In this document: positions 33,579-41,428 of the stretch, one piece after another
Layout: each line of letters begins with the position of its first letter
How positions within the stretch are numbered: position 1 is the first letter of the stretch
Source: JAPLUA01 sp964625855
Lineage (GTDB): Bacteria > Verrucomicrobiota > Verrucomicrobiia > Limisphaerales > UBA8199
Length of the DNA: 64,000 bases
Assembly (NCBI GenBank): GCA_964625855.1
Contig: CAZVFC010000023.1
Span: 68,653-132,652 of the forward strand
Direction: 5' to 3'
Notes under the pieces: generated by a model
Seen by the model: the letters and a program-made list of their open reading frames with translations, nothing else
The model's database searches: none
Told to the model about the DNA's origin: nothing
Program-made: the position numbers and the translations under genes

Positions 33579-33677
33579 GTCTAACAGCATTCAGCGGATG
33601 GGAGCCAGCGATTCAACTCACCTCCGATTCCTGCGTCAGTGGCGGCTGGCTCCCACCGCTGATGCTGGGCGTTCGGC
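33579..33677. other. attC-like recombination site 2
   Basis: The left core GTCTAAC (33579-33585) fits RYYYAAC; the right core GTTCGGC (33671-33677) deviates at one R position. Arms AGCATTCAGCGGATGGGAGC and GCTCCCACCGCTGATGCTG pair apart from extra T and A in the left arm, the same positions as in site 1. Length is 99 bp, stop-to-site gap 3 nt. Confidence 0.75.
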
Positions 33678-33690
33678 GTAGCGGTCTATT

Positions 33691-34083
33691 ATGTGGCCAT
33701 TTCGCAAAAAGCGGCAGGATGAAGAAGCTGACAGAAACCGCCTGAAGGCGTTCGGTCCAATCGCCGTCGTGTCCTCAATGTGTATTGGCCCGGAGCGGAT
33801 GCCGGTAATGCACGGGGTCCGAAAGGAGCCCAACAATGTCTCCGACAGCGGCTGGATACTGGCGAGCGGGGGCGAGTCGAAGGAGTTTGCAGCCGACCCA
33901 GGCAACTATAAGCTTGTCCCGTTGGAACGTATGATCGAGTCAGATGCAACCCTGGCGCCGTTTAGAGATTTTCCACTCGGCACGGAAATCACACGCCGGC
34001 GGGTTTCCGAGCCTTGGCGCTTCATCGTTGATGATCAGGTTGTGGACGACGACGGCAAAGTCGTGGGAGGGCTGAGAGAATGA
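33691..34083 (+). CDS. Cassette gene: Imm33/DUF2185-like immunity protein
   Basis: The protein has 130 residues without a signal peptide. The core MHGVRKEPNNVSDSGWILAS, KEFAADPGNYKLVPLERMIE and FPLGTEITRRRVSEPWRFI resembles DUF2185/Imm33 immunity proteins, usually found with polymorphic or contact-dependent toxins. The start lies 13 nt after attC-2 and the stop is 2 nt before attC-3. A stand-alone immunity gene in a cassette would protect against toxins of neighbours. No cognate toxin is next to it. Family assignment is from motif memory, not a search. Confidence 0.6.
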   Translation: MWPFRKKRQDEEADRNRLKAFGPIAVVSSMCIGPERMPVMHGVRKEPNNVSDSGWILASGGESKEFAADPGNYKLVPLERMIESDATLAPFRDFPLGTEITRRRVSEPWRFIVDDQVVDDDGKVVGGLRE

Positions 34084-34085
34084 GG

Positions 34086-34174
34086 GCCGAACCGCTGGGT
34101 GCAGGCGGCGCCAGGTTACGCCTTCGGGTTGTTCCTGAGCCAGTGTCCGGCGTGTCTGATCCAGAGCGTTGGAA
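34086..34174. other. attC-like recombination site 3, degenerate
   Basis: GCCGAAC (34086-34092) and GTTGGAA (34168-34174) are core candidates. The arms pair only partly (CTGG.T.CAG and the complement of CTGATCCAG). It follows the previous stop by 2 nt and its last base starts the next ATG. Weaker than sites 1 and 2. Confidence 0.4.
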
Positions 34175-34641
34175 TGCTTACCCGGGTCACAACCAGTAAG
34201 AGACTTGCCATCATTGCCGCGAGCACATTCGGCGTTGCTGTCGTCTGCCTCGTGATTTTGGCTGGGCTCGTGAAGAAACGGGTGACGGCAGTTGACGCCG
34301 AACAGATTCTGGCGGCAGTGACGAACTTCTGCGCTGCTCACAGACCCCTGCCCCAGACGGTGACCTTTAGCCAACTCATTGCACAGGGATACCTGGGCTC
34401 TAACGTGCTTGAGAAATTCGGCGCCTCCGAAGTCACCGTGTTCCTCAATGCTGATGAATCCCACCCGCAGATGATTCTGATGGATGCCCTGATGCCCGAC
34501 GGGAGCCATACGACATTACTGAGTGACGGTAGTGTGCAAGGGTTTGCCAAGAGCAGATTCCAGCAACTCGCTGAGCCGAATGGCGGCTCCGCGGCGTCCT
34601 TGACCAATTCGGGTGGTCCAGGAGGGGGCCGACATCGGTGA
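34174..34641 (+). CDS. Cassette gene: small membrane-anchored protein of unknown function
   Basis: The protein has 155 residues. The ATG at 34174 follows the degenerate attC-3; a GTG at 34099 would add residues encoded by that site. An N-terminal helix (LAIIAASTFGVAVVCLVIL) anchors it, and the remainder contains AEQILAAVTNFCAAHRPLPQ and EVTVFLNADESHPQMI. The end (SGGPGGGRHR) reads through a possible further attC-like stretch at 34560-34647 with GCTAGAC as right core. No family is recognised. Confidence 0.6.
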   Translation: MLTRVTTSKRLAIIAASTFGVAVVCLVILAGLVKKRVTAVDAEQILAAVTNFCAAHRPLPQTVTFSQLIAQGYLGSNVLEKFGASEVTVFLNADESHPQMILMDALMPDGSHTTLLSDGSVQGFAKSRFQQLAEPNGGSAASLTNSGGPGGGRHR

Positions 34642-34670
34642 GCTAGACCTTAATCGCGGAGACGAAACGT

Positions 34671-35900
34671 ATGAACACAAGGACGAGAACCTGTCGGCTG
34701 GCGGGCACCAAAGCCTTGCTGGTGGCGTCGGCAGCATTGATTGGCGCTGATTTGACGACGGATTGCAGAGCGCAAGACGAGCGCGGGTCGCCAAGGGCGG
34801 GCGCAAAACTGGAGTGGATCTGTCCCAGCAAGGACGGCACACACTTCGTCGGCCGTGAATCCGGCGCCAGGTTCGTGGCGTGGGGCTTCAACTACGACCA
34901 CGACGATGCGGGCCGATTGCTTGAGGATTACTGGGACCGGGAATGGCACATCGTCGTGGAGGATTTCAAGGAAATGAAGGCGCTGGGCGCCAACGTCGTC
35001 CGCATTCACTTGCAGGTCGCGAGGTTCATGAAGACGCCGCGAAAGGCCGACGCGGCAGCCCTCGAACGTCTGGCACGTTTAGTGCGCCTGGCAGAAGACA
35101 CCCGCCTTTACCTGGATATCACGGGACTCGGGTGCTACCACAAGGCGGACGTGCCCAAATGGTACGACGCGATGAGCGAAGCCGAGCGGTGGGAGGTTCA
35201 AGCTGTGTTTTGGGACGCAGTTGGCAGAGTCTGCGCGCGGAGCCCGGCGATCTTCTGTTACGACCTCATGAACGAGCCCATCTTGCCCGGGGCGGACCGC
35301 AAGGAGACCGAATGGCTGGCCGGCGAGTTTGGGGGCAAGAATTTCGTGCAGCGCCTGACGCTCGACCTCGCCGGGCGCACCCGGGAGCAGGTCGCCAGGA
35401 GTTGGGTGGAGAAACTCGTTGCGGCGATCCGCGCTCGCGATCAGCGGCACATGATAACGGTGGGAGAAATCCCCTGGGCTTTGACTTTCCCCGGCGCCAA
35501 ACCTCTCTTTTCCACCGAGACGGGCAAGGGACTGGATTTCGTGAGTGTTCATTTCTATCCGGAGAAAGGCGAGGTCGCAAAGGCGAAGGCGGCGCTGGCG
35601 GTTTACGACTTCGGCAAACCGCTCGTGGTTGAGGAGATGTTCCCGCTGAAGTGCAGCCTTGAAGAACTGGACGCCTTTATCGAAGGCTCACGCAAGATTG
35701 CCGATGGCTGGATAGGCTTCTATTGGGGCAAGACGATCGAGGATTACTCCAAGGGCAAAACGGACATGCGCGGTGCGCTCATTCGGGGCTGGCTGGAATA
35801 CTTCCGCGCGAAGACGCCCGAGATGGTCGGACTCGGCAACCGGAGTACCCTGAGCGCCCCAGCGGGCGCAGATCAGCGGCGAACTCATGCGCCTCGCTAG
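34671..35900 (+). CDS. GH5-like glycoside hydrolase, secreted
   Basis: The protein has 409 residues. The ATG at 34671 lies 10 nt after a GGAG element. A signal-like segment (LLVASAALIGADLTTDCRA) precedes a (beta/alpha)8 barrel. GH5 landmarks: WGFNYDHD, LGANVVRIHLQ, the acid/base Glu202 in YDLMNEP, VSVHFYPE, and the likely nucleophile Glu322 in VVEEMFP, followed by WIGFYWGK. GH5 members cleave beta-linked glucans, mannans and related polymers; the subfamily is not clear. The gene follows the cassette cluster by about 30 nt and shows no attC site of its own. Confidence 0.75.
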   Translation: MNTRTRTCRLAGTKALLVASAALIGADLTTDCRAQDERGSPRAGAKLEWICPSKDGTHFVGRESGARFVAWGFNYDHDDAGRLLEDYWDREWHIVVEDFKEMKALGANVVRIHLQVARFMKTPRKADAAALERLARLVRLAEDTRLYLDITGLGCYHKADVPKWYDAMSEAERWEVQAVFWDAVGRVCARSPAIFCYDLMNEPILPGADRKETEWLAGEFGGKNFVQRLTLDLAGRTREQVARSWVEKLVAAIRARDQRHMITVGEIPWALTFPGAKPLFSTETGKGLDFVSVHFYPEKGEVAKAKAALAVYDFGKPLVVEEMFPLKCSLEELDAFIEGSRKIADGWIGFYWGKTIEDYSKGKTDMRGALIRGWLEYFRAKTPEMVGLGNRSTLSAPAGADQRRTHAPR

Positions 35901-35971
35901 CACTCCTCGCATGCCTTTTGACGCAAGTGTTTTCAAGACAGCAACTTACGTAGAGTGGGGGCAAATGTTAT

Positions 35972-36087
35972 CTACGGTGTGGATACGGCGAGTATACGGT
36001 GAGCATACGGTGTGTCTCCGAGGAGACTCGCCGGCGCGCTGCGGCCCGCCTCGGGGATTTCGTCAGTTGGAATCGCTTTGTGCCCAG
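35972..36087. repeat. Intergenic repeat, copy B
   Basis: It begins CTACGGTGTGGATACGG, repeats ATACGGTGAGCATACGGTGT, and ends AATCGCTTTGTGCCC. It matches copy A at 7529-7628 at both ends, with an additional ATACGG unit. It lies just beyond the GH5 gene, at the 3' side of the helicase gene. Confidence 0.5.
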
Positions 36088-36105
36088 CGGGTAAACCAGG
36101 ACCTG

Positions 36106-38658
36106 TCAGTGCCGACGCAGGATCAGGCGATGGTCCACTCGCCGAGTCTGGTGGAACTCGAGTGGGGGCAGGTTGGTCAGGGTAGGGGACTCGGTCTCGT
36201 TGAGGATGGTCCTGGCCATGGCCTGTAAAGCGCGCCAGCGGAGCCATTCGAGGTCGGGCGCGTGGGCGATCTGGCGCAGGAGGCTGCGCCATTCGATGAT
36301 GACGCGGTCAATGTCCCCGGGGCCGAGCAGGTCCGTGATCCAGGTCTGCTTGGCGAGCGGGTTTTTGTGGACGGAGGCGACGATTTGCTCGGCGCCCGCG
36401 CCGTATTTGGGCGGCACGCCGTTTTCGAGATAACCGGGGATGGATTGGAGGCCATACTTTTCGTGGCACACAATGCCCAGTCGCCCGCCCCAGCGGTTGA
36501 TGTCTTCACCGGCAAACCGGAACCCGGCGTCCAGGTTGGCGAGGTCGTAAATGAGTTCGTCGAGCGGGTAGGTTTCATCCTCCAGCGCGGCCGCAATGGC
36601 CAGTCCGTCGCCCTGGCTGAAGAAGCTGACCATCCGTCCACGCAACGTGGGCACGCCCGCGGCATCCACCAGGCCGAGCCGCCGCCAGAGCAGTGCGACG
36701 CCCGTGCTGGTTGGTAATTGGCGGCACACGGGGACGAGATCGCATTGGGCGCAGTCTGCAGCCAGGACTTCGCGTTCGAGGGGTTTCCAGATCGCAACGC
36801 CGTATCGGTCCACGGGCACGCGCAGGGTCAGGTCGGCGATGCTCACCAAAGCGAGGATGCGCTGCGCCTGGTTTTGGAAGGTAACGACGGGGGTATGTTG
36901 CTGCGCCAGCCTTTCTCTTACCACGGGCGCAATCTTCTCCTCCCAAAGCGCCAGCGGCGCCTGGCGGCCGTTCCAGTTGGTGAGGCGGCGGATCCACTTG
37001 GAGAGCAGGACGCGGTCCTGGCCCAGGCGATCGGCGACGGTTAGAGCGCGGCCGTAGGTTTTGCATTGCTCGCCATCTGTCAGGACGCAGAGGGCGCCGG
37101 TGCCGACCTTCTCGAGGGCGGCAGGGATCGAGAGGATCGGTACAAAGCGGGACGTCTCCGGCGTGATGCGTGGCGCGTGTTCCGTGTCGGAGGCGGGCGG
37201 CGGCACGGAAGACGCAACACGCAACACGCTTTCCGGCGCGACAATCTCCCGCACCGGCTTGCTCATCGGCTCGCGCATGGTTTCCCACTCGCCTCGGCTG
37301 TTGAGCATTTCGCGGACGCGCTTGCGGACGTGGCGGGCGCGCTCGGCATCGGTCCGGAGGCCGCAGGGGACCTGGGGATGGCGCAGGGATTCCTCCACGC
37401 CAAGCACAATGGGCTTGACGGTGAAGAGGCGTTCCTGGGCCCGCACGGCTTCGTGGAAGGGATCGCGACCTTGCTGAGCGGCGACAGTCATCAGCCCAAG
37501 CAAGGCCGACCAATCCACGGCGGTACTGCGGGACAGGTGGCAGGGATGGGCGTCCAGCAGGCGCAGTTCGTTGGGCGTAATCAGCACGAAGCCGGTTTCG
37601 TCAAGCCCGCGGCGGCCGGCGCGGCCAAACATCTGCAGCAGTTCCTCGGGTTTGAGCATTTGTTCCGCCTCGTCGCGGCGGTAGGTGTCGCCGGCGAGCG
37701 CGACGCTGCGCAAGGAGAAGTTGATGCCGGCGGCCAGGCCCATGGTGGCGACGACCACCCGAAGCTGGCCGGCCTTGGCGAGCGGTTCGATCACGCCCGC
37801 GCGGGCGCCGTAGCTCAAGCCGCTGTGGTGGTAGGTGACGCGGGCTTTTAGGAGCTTCGCGAGGTGATCCCCGACTACCAGCTTTTGTTCGGTGCTGAGC
37901 GCGAGTGGATTGGGTGTCGGCAACTGGCGCGCGAGTTCGGCGGCCATGGATTCGGCGGCCTGGCGCCGCGGGGCGAAGATCAGGATCGGCCCCAGGTCCT
38001 CGGCTAGCGCCTTGGCGACGAGCCGGGGCCAGTAGCCGCGGATTTCAGTCGGCACGTGGTAGCTCAGGTTGTTGGCATAAACCTCGTCCAGCGGCACGGG
38101 CCGATGGTCATTCCGGATCAGGAGCGCTTTCCGCCCGAGCCGCTGCAGCCATTTGACGACATCCTGCGGGTTGCCAACGCTGCCGCTGAGAAGCAGCAAC
38201 TGGGTCTGCGGCGGCGCCAACGCGATGGCCAGCTCGTAGTTGAGGCCGCGGTCAATGTCACTCAGCATCTGGTATTCGTCCACGACGAGCAGGGCAGGTC
38301 CGTCGCCCTGGATGAGGCGGTTCTTCTGCGTCTCCAGCGTGGCGACGAGCACCGGCGCGCCGAGGTTCTCCGCCAGGTCGCCCGTTGCAATGCCGACATC
38401 CCAGCCGCGGGCGCGCCATTCGGCGAGCTTGTCGTTGGCCAGCGCGCGGGTAGGCACGGTGTATATGGCCTGACCGGGATTCTTCCCCTGGTTAGACCAG
38501 AGTTCGAAGATCAAAGTCTTGCCGGCGCCCGTCGGGGCTTGCACGACCACATCCTGTCCCTCGCGCAAGGCGGTGACGGCCTGCTGCTGCCAGAGATCGG
38601 GGACCGTCACCTGGTTGAGGACGGGCAGTTCCGCGAGTTGAGAAGCGAAGGTCGGCAC
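36106..38658 (-). CDS. Ski2-like DEAD/DEAH-box helicase
   Basis: The protein has 850 residues, start GTG. Helicase motifs: Walker A APTGAGKT (residues 41-48), TVPTRALANDKLAEW, VATLETQKN, Walker B VVDEYQML with DEYQ at 127-130, LLLSGSVGN (motif III), and the second RecA domain with MGLAAGINFS and FGRAGRRGLDETG. DEYQ is unusual; most Ski2 relatives have DEVH or DEAH. The C-terminal about 400 residues (QDRVLLSKWIRRLTNWNGR, LRVPVDRYGVAIWKPLE) include CAQCDLVPVC, a possible metal site. The role is likely RNA or DNA unwinding; the substrate is not known. Confidence 0.85.
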   Translation of the reverse strand: MPTFASQLAELPVLNQVTVPDLWQQQAVTALREGQDVVVQAPTGAGKTLIFELWSNQGKNPGQAIYTVPTRALANDKLAEWRARGWDVGIATGDLAENLGAPVLVATLETQKNRLIQGDGPALLVVDEYQMLSDIDRGLNYELAIALAPPQTQLLLLSGSVGNPQDVVKWLQRLGRKALLIRNDHRPVPLDEVYANNLSYHVPTEIRGYWPRLVAKALAEDLGPILIFAPRRQAAESMAAELARQLPTPNPLALSTEQKLVVGDHLAKLLKARVTYHHSGLSYGARAGVIEPLAKAGQLRVVVATMGLAAGINFSLRSVALAGDTYRRDEAEQMLKPEELLQMFGRAGRRGLDETGFVLITPNELRLLDAHPCHLSRSTAVDWSALLGLMTVAAQQGRDPFHEAVRAQERLFTVKPIVLGVEESLRHPQVPCGLRTDAERARHVRKRVREMLNSRGEWETMREPMSKPVREIVAPESVLRVASSVPPPASDTEHAPRITPETSRFVPILSIPAALEKVGTGALCVLTDGEQCKTYGRALTVADRLGQDRVLLSKWIRRLTNWNGRQAPLALWEEKIAPVVRERLAQQHTPVVTFQNQAQRILALVSIADLTLRVPVDRYGVAIWKPLEREVLAADCAQCDLVPVCRQLPTSTGVALLWRRLGLVDAAGVPTLRGRMVSFFSQGDGLAIAAALEDETYPLDELIYDLANLDAGFRFAGEDINRWGGRLGIVCHEKYGLQSIPGYLENGVPPKYGAGAEQIVASVHKNPLAKQTWITDLLGPGDIDRVIIEWRSLLRQIAHAPDLEWLRWRALQAMARTILNETESPTLTNLPPLEFHQTRRVDHRLILRRH

Positions 38659-39071
38659 GGCGGGGAGACGTTCTTAGAGTGTGGGGGTCAATCAGCCAAA
38701 ACTGTCAGGTGTTATGGGGTTTAGCAGGTCTGGGACGCGCATTGTCATGACAGCAACATAGCCAGTTTTCTCGAATCCGAAACGGGTAAATGTAGAAATT
38801 GTGACGAACATACTCCGGCTTCTGCTGGATTCGGGCTTCCCCACGGCGTTGACCCGCCCTCCGGGCGCCGTGCCATCCTCGAGCGGGCCTCGAAGTCCTC
38901 TCGGGCGGGTCTGCGTGCATCTTTGTCGAAGCGTCTCCAGTGCTTTGTGGTAAGTTAAGGCTAAATGAACTCGTCAAGCAGCCCGGGGACTCGCGCTAGC
39001 CGGGCTGGCGCGGTCTCTCCGGAACATAAGGGGTTTGACTTGAATGGCAGGCAACCTTAGACTTCGCGCAC
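38659..39071. other. Gap between divergent helicase and polyprenyl synthase genes
   Basis: The 413-bp stretch has no gene. It holds the promoter of the + strand genes near 39.04 kb. TTGACC (rc of 38687-38692) may be part of a helicase promoter, but no clear -10 follows. No repeat was seen. Confidence 0.5.
39035..39063 (+). promoter_or_regulatory. Leaderless-type promoter of the polyprenyl synthase/ECF operon
   Basis: TTGACT (39035-39040), a 17-nt spacer and TAGACT (39058-39063) lie 8 nt before the ATG at 39072. The mRNA should begin about at the start codon, with no Shine-Dalgarno sequence. Confidence 0.6.
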
Positions 39072-40136
39072 ATGTTTGCGGCTGATTCTAAAGTAGCCCC
39101 CGCCCCGACCAGCGACGGCTTTAGTGTCGAACCGGCTGATTCCTGGAAACAGATCATTCAGCCCGTACAGCCGTTTCTCGAGGCTGTCGCTCGTCGGTTG
39201 GCACAGCAGGTCAAGGCGTTTGATCCGGACCTCGGCCGTTATGCCGATTATGCGTTGAACGGCCAGGGCAAACACTTGCGGGCGGCGTTGGTGGGGCTGG
39301 CGGCCAATGCCTTGGGCAAGGTCAACGACTCCCATATAACGGCTGCCGTGATCATCGAGGTGGTCCATTTGGCGACGCTGGTCCATGACGATGTCATTGA
39401 CGAAGCGGAAATCCGCCGGGGCCGGCTGACGCTGGCGGCGAACTGGAGCAACGAAGTCGCGGTCTTGTTCGGTGACTGCCTCTTCGCCCACGCACTGAAG
39501 ATGGCGGCGAGTTTCCCCACACCCGAGGTCTGTCGGGCGGTGGCGACGGCCACCAACACGGTGGTCTCCGGCGAAATCCTGCAAACGCAGCACCGACGCG
39601 ACTTTCACTTTACCCGGGAGAAGTACTTCAAGGTGTTGGAGATGAAGACGGCCGAGTTGTTCGCTTTGGCTTGCGAGCTGAGTGCCGAGCTGAGTGGAAC
39701 GACGGTCGAACACCGCAAATCTCTTCGTCAGTTCGGCCTGTCCTTTGGGACAGCCTACCAGGTCTATGATGACTGCGTGGATTTGTTCGGCTCGGAAGCC
39801 GCCGCCGGCAAGTCCCTGGGGACGGACCTGGCCAATGGGAAGCTAACCTTGCCGGTGCTGGTCCTCTGGGAGCGGGCGAAAGCCTCGGACCGCGTGCGAG
39901 TGCGGGAACTGGTGACTGGGTGGCAGAGTGATTCGATGAAGCCGATGGCCGAGCTGCTGGCCAATTATGACGCGCTGGCGGCTTCCCTGGAGATTATTCG
40001 ACAGCACCTGCAAGGGGCGCGCGAATGCCTGCGTTTCCTGCCTTCCTCCCACGGCCGATCGGGGCTGCTTCGTCTAACGGAATACCTGGCGTGCCAGACC
40101 GCCGCACTGGGGGCCGTGTCGCAGACCAGCCTATGA
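39072..40136 (+). CDS. Trans-polyprenyl diphosphate synthase
   Basis: The protein has 354 residues. The two aspartate-rich motifs of the family are present: LVHDDVIDEAEIRRG (first DDxxD) and VYDDCVDLFG (second), plus GKHLRAALVGLAA and GKSLGTDLANGKLTLPVLVL. Members condense isopentenyl diphosphate with allylic diphosphates to make C15-C50 chains for quinones, lipid carriers or carotenoids. The residues just before the first DDxxD (IIEVVHLATL) suggest a long-chain product (octaprenyl or similar), which is an inference. Its stop overlaps the ECF sigma start by 4 nt. The N-terminus (about 20 residues) is extra. Promoter and start are discussed at 39035. Confidence 0.85.
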   Translation: MFAADSKVAPAPTSDGFSVEPADSWKQIIQPVQPFLEAVARRLAQQVKAFDPDLGRYADYALNGQGKHLRAALVGLAANALGKVNDSHITAAVIIEVVHLATLVHDDVIDEAEIRRGRLTLAANWSNEVAVLFGDCLFAHALKMAASFPTPEVCRAVATATNTVVSGEILQTQHRRDFHFTREKYFKVLEMKTAELFALACELSAELSGTTVEHRKSLRQFGLSFGTAYQVYDDCVDLFGSEAAAGKSLGTDLANGKLTLPVLVLWERAKASDRVRVRELVTGWQSDSMKPMAELLANYDALAASLEIIRQHLQGARECLRFLPSSHGRSGLLRLTEYLACQTAALGAVSQTSL

Positions 40137-40777
40137 TTATGACCGAGCCGGCGAGTCGCAAGACCTCACACGCTCGGGATGATGCTCCGGCCGAGGCGGA
40201 GCCGGCTCCCACCGAGGAGGCGGAGCTGGTCAAACGGGCCCGACGGGGCGACCTGAGGGCGTACGATGACCTGGTGCGTCGGTATCAGGAGCGCATCTAT
40301 GCGACTATCTACCACATGACCGCCAACCATGAGGACGCGAATGATCTGGCTCAGGAGGCATTCATCAAGGCCTTTCACGCCCTCAGATCCTTCAAGGGCG
40401 GGTCCAGTTTCTACACCTGGGTCTATCGCATCGCGGTCAACAAGACCATTAACTTCCTCAAGCAGCGCAAACACAAGGCGGCGATGAGCCTTGACGATCT
40501 GGACTTTAACGCCGAGCATGATCCCGATCTGGTGGCACTGATTTCGGAGAAGACGCCGCGCCGCGAGGTGGGTCTGACGGAGCTGCAGGAAAAATTGAAC
40601 GCCGCCCTGCAACGGTTGTCAGAGCCCCATAGACTAGTGGTTACACTGCATGATGTGCAGGGCTTGTCGCATGAGGAAATTGCGAAGATTATGGACTGCA
40701 ACATCGGCACGGTGCGGTCGCGGTTGTTTTATGCCAGACAACAGTTGCAGGCGTATCTGTCGGATTACTTGAGATGA
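40133..40777 (+). CDS. ECF-type RNA polymerase sigma factor
   Basis: The protein has 214 residues. The ATG at 40133 overlaps the synthase stop (ATGA); the longer frame upstream is inside the synthase gene. Region 2: DDLVRRYQERIYATIYHM, DANDLAQEAFIKAFHALR, FYTWVYRIAVNKTINFLKQ. Region 4: LNAALQRLSEPHRLVVTLHD, GLSHEEIAKIMDCNIGTV, SRLFYARQQLQAYL. All helices needed for -10 and -35 binding are visible. The next gene, coding for a membrane protein, overlaps by 4 nt and is a candidate anti-sigma factor. The stimulus is unknown. Confidence 0.85.
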   Translation: MIMTEPASRKTSHARDDAPAEAEPAPTEEAELVKRARRGDLRAYDDLVRRYQERIYATIYHMTANHEDANDLAQEAFIKAFHALRSFKGGSSFYTWVYRIAVNKTINFLKQRKHKAAMSLDDLDFNAEHDPDLVALISEKTPRREVGLTELQEKLNAALQRLSEPHRLVVTLHDVQGLSHEEIAKIMDCNIGTVRSRLFYARQQLQAYLSDYLR

Positions 40778-41316
40778 ATATGAGTCACGACAACCAGGAC
40801 TTTGAATCATTGCGCCGACTGCTGGCGCTCAAGCGCCACGAGCAGCCTCCACCGGGTTACTTCAACGATTTTTCCAGCCAGGTTGTCGTCCGCATCAAGG
40901 CGGGTGACCGGGGCGAAGCGAACCCCCTCGATCGCCTATTCTGGGAGGTTCCCTGGCTGCAGCGACTCTGGGCAGCCCTCGAAACCAAGCCCGTAATGGC
41001 GGGGGCCTTCGGTGCGGCGGTGTGCGCCCTCCTAGTTGTCGGGGTGGTCTATTCCGGAGGTGTGGAAGTCCAGACCCGCGATGTGGCCGGGGCCGAATCC
41101 GCCGTCATCCTCCCAATGCAGATCGCCAACGCTTCTGCTCCCGCCCAGCCATTGCTGGTGAAACCAGGTTCCGTAGGCTTCGCAGACGCCGGGACCAGCG
41201 CCCTGCCTAAGTCCACGGGTACTGAGGTATCGGAAATCTTCGGTCTGGTTCCAAGACCCGAGGCGCAAGCTGCCTCGCTCACCCTTTCCCCGTTGACCCT
41301 GTCCGGCGGCAACTGA
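40774..41316 (+). CDS. Membrane protein, candidate anti-sigma factor
   Basis: The protein has 180 residues. The start overlaps the sigma factor stop (ATGA). The cytoplasmic N-terminal part (SLRRLLALKRHEQPPPGYF) is followed by a single transmembrane helix (VMAGAFGAAVCALLVVGVVY) and a periplasmic tail rich in Ala, Ser and Pro. The typical zinc-binding anti-sigma motif (HxxxCxxC) is not present, so assignment relies on topology and gene order. If it is an anti-sigma factor, it binds the sigma factor with its N-terminal region and releases it after a periplasmic signal. Confidence 0.55.
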   Translation: MNMSHDNQDFESLRRLLALKRHEQPPPGYFNDFSSQVVVRIKAGDRGEANPLDRLFWEVPWLQRLWAALETKPVMAGAFGAAVCALLVVGVVYSGGVEVQTRDVAGAESAVILPMQIANASAPAQPLLVKPGSVGFADAGTSALPKSTGTEVSEIFGLVPRPEAQAASLTLSPLTLSGGN

Positions 41317-41428
41317 CAAAAGGCCGGAGCGGTTTTCCCGACGGAGCAAACCAGCGCCCTGCCGCGTGTCTTCCGCGTACTGAGCCATCGCCAGGCAAAA
41401 TGTTGCCTCGGCCGACGCCTCGGTCAGG

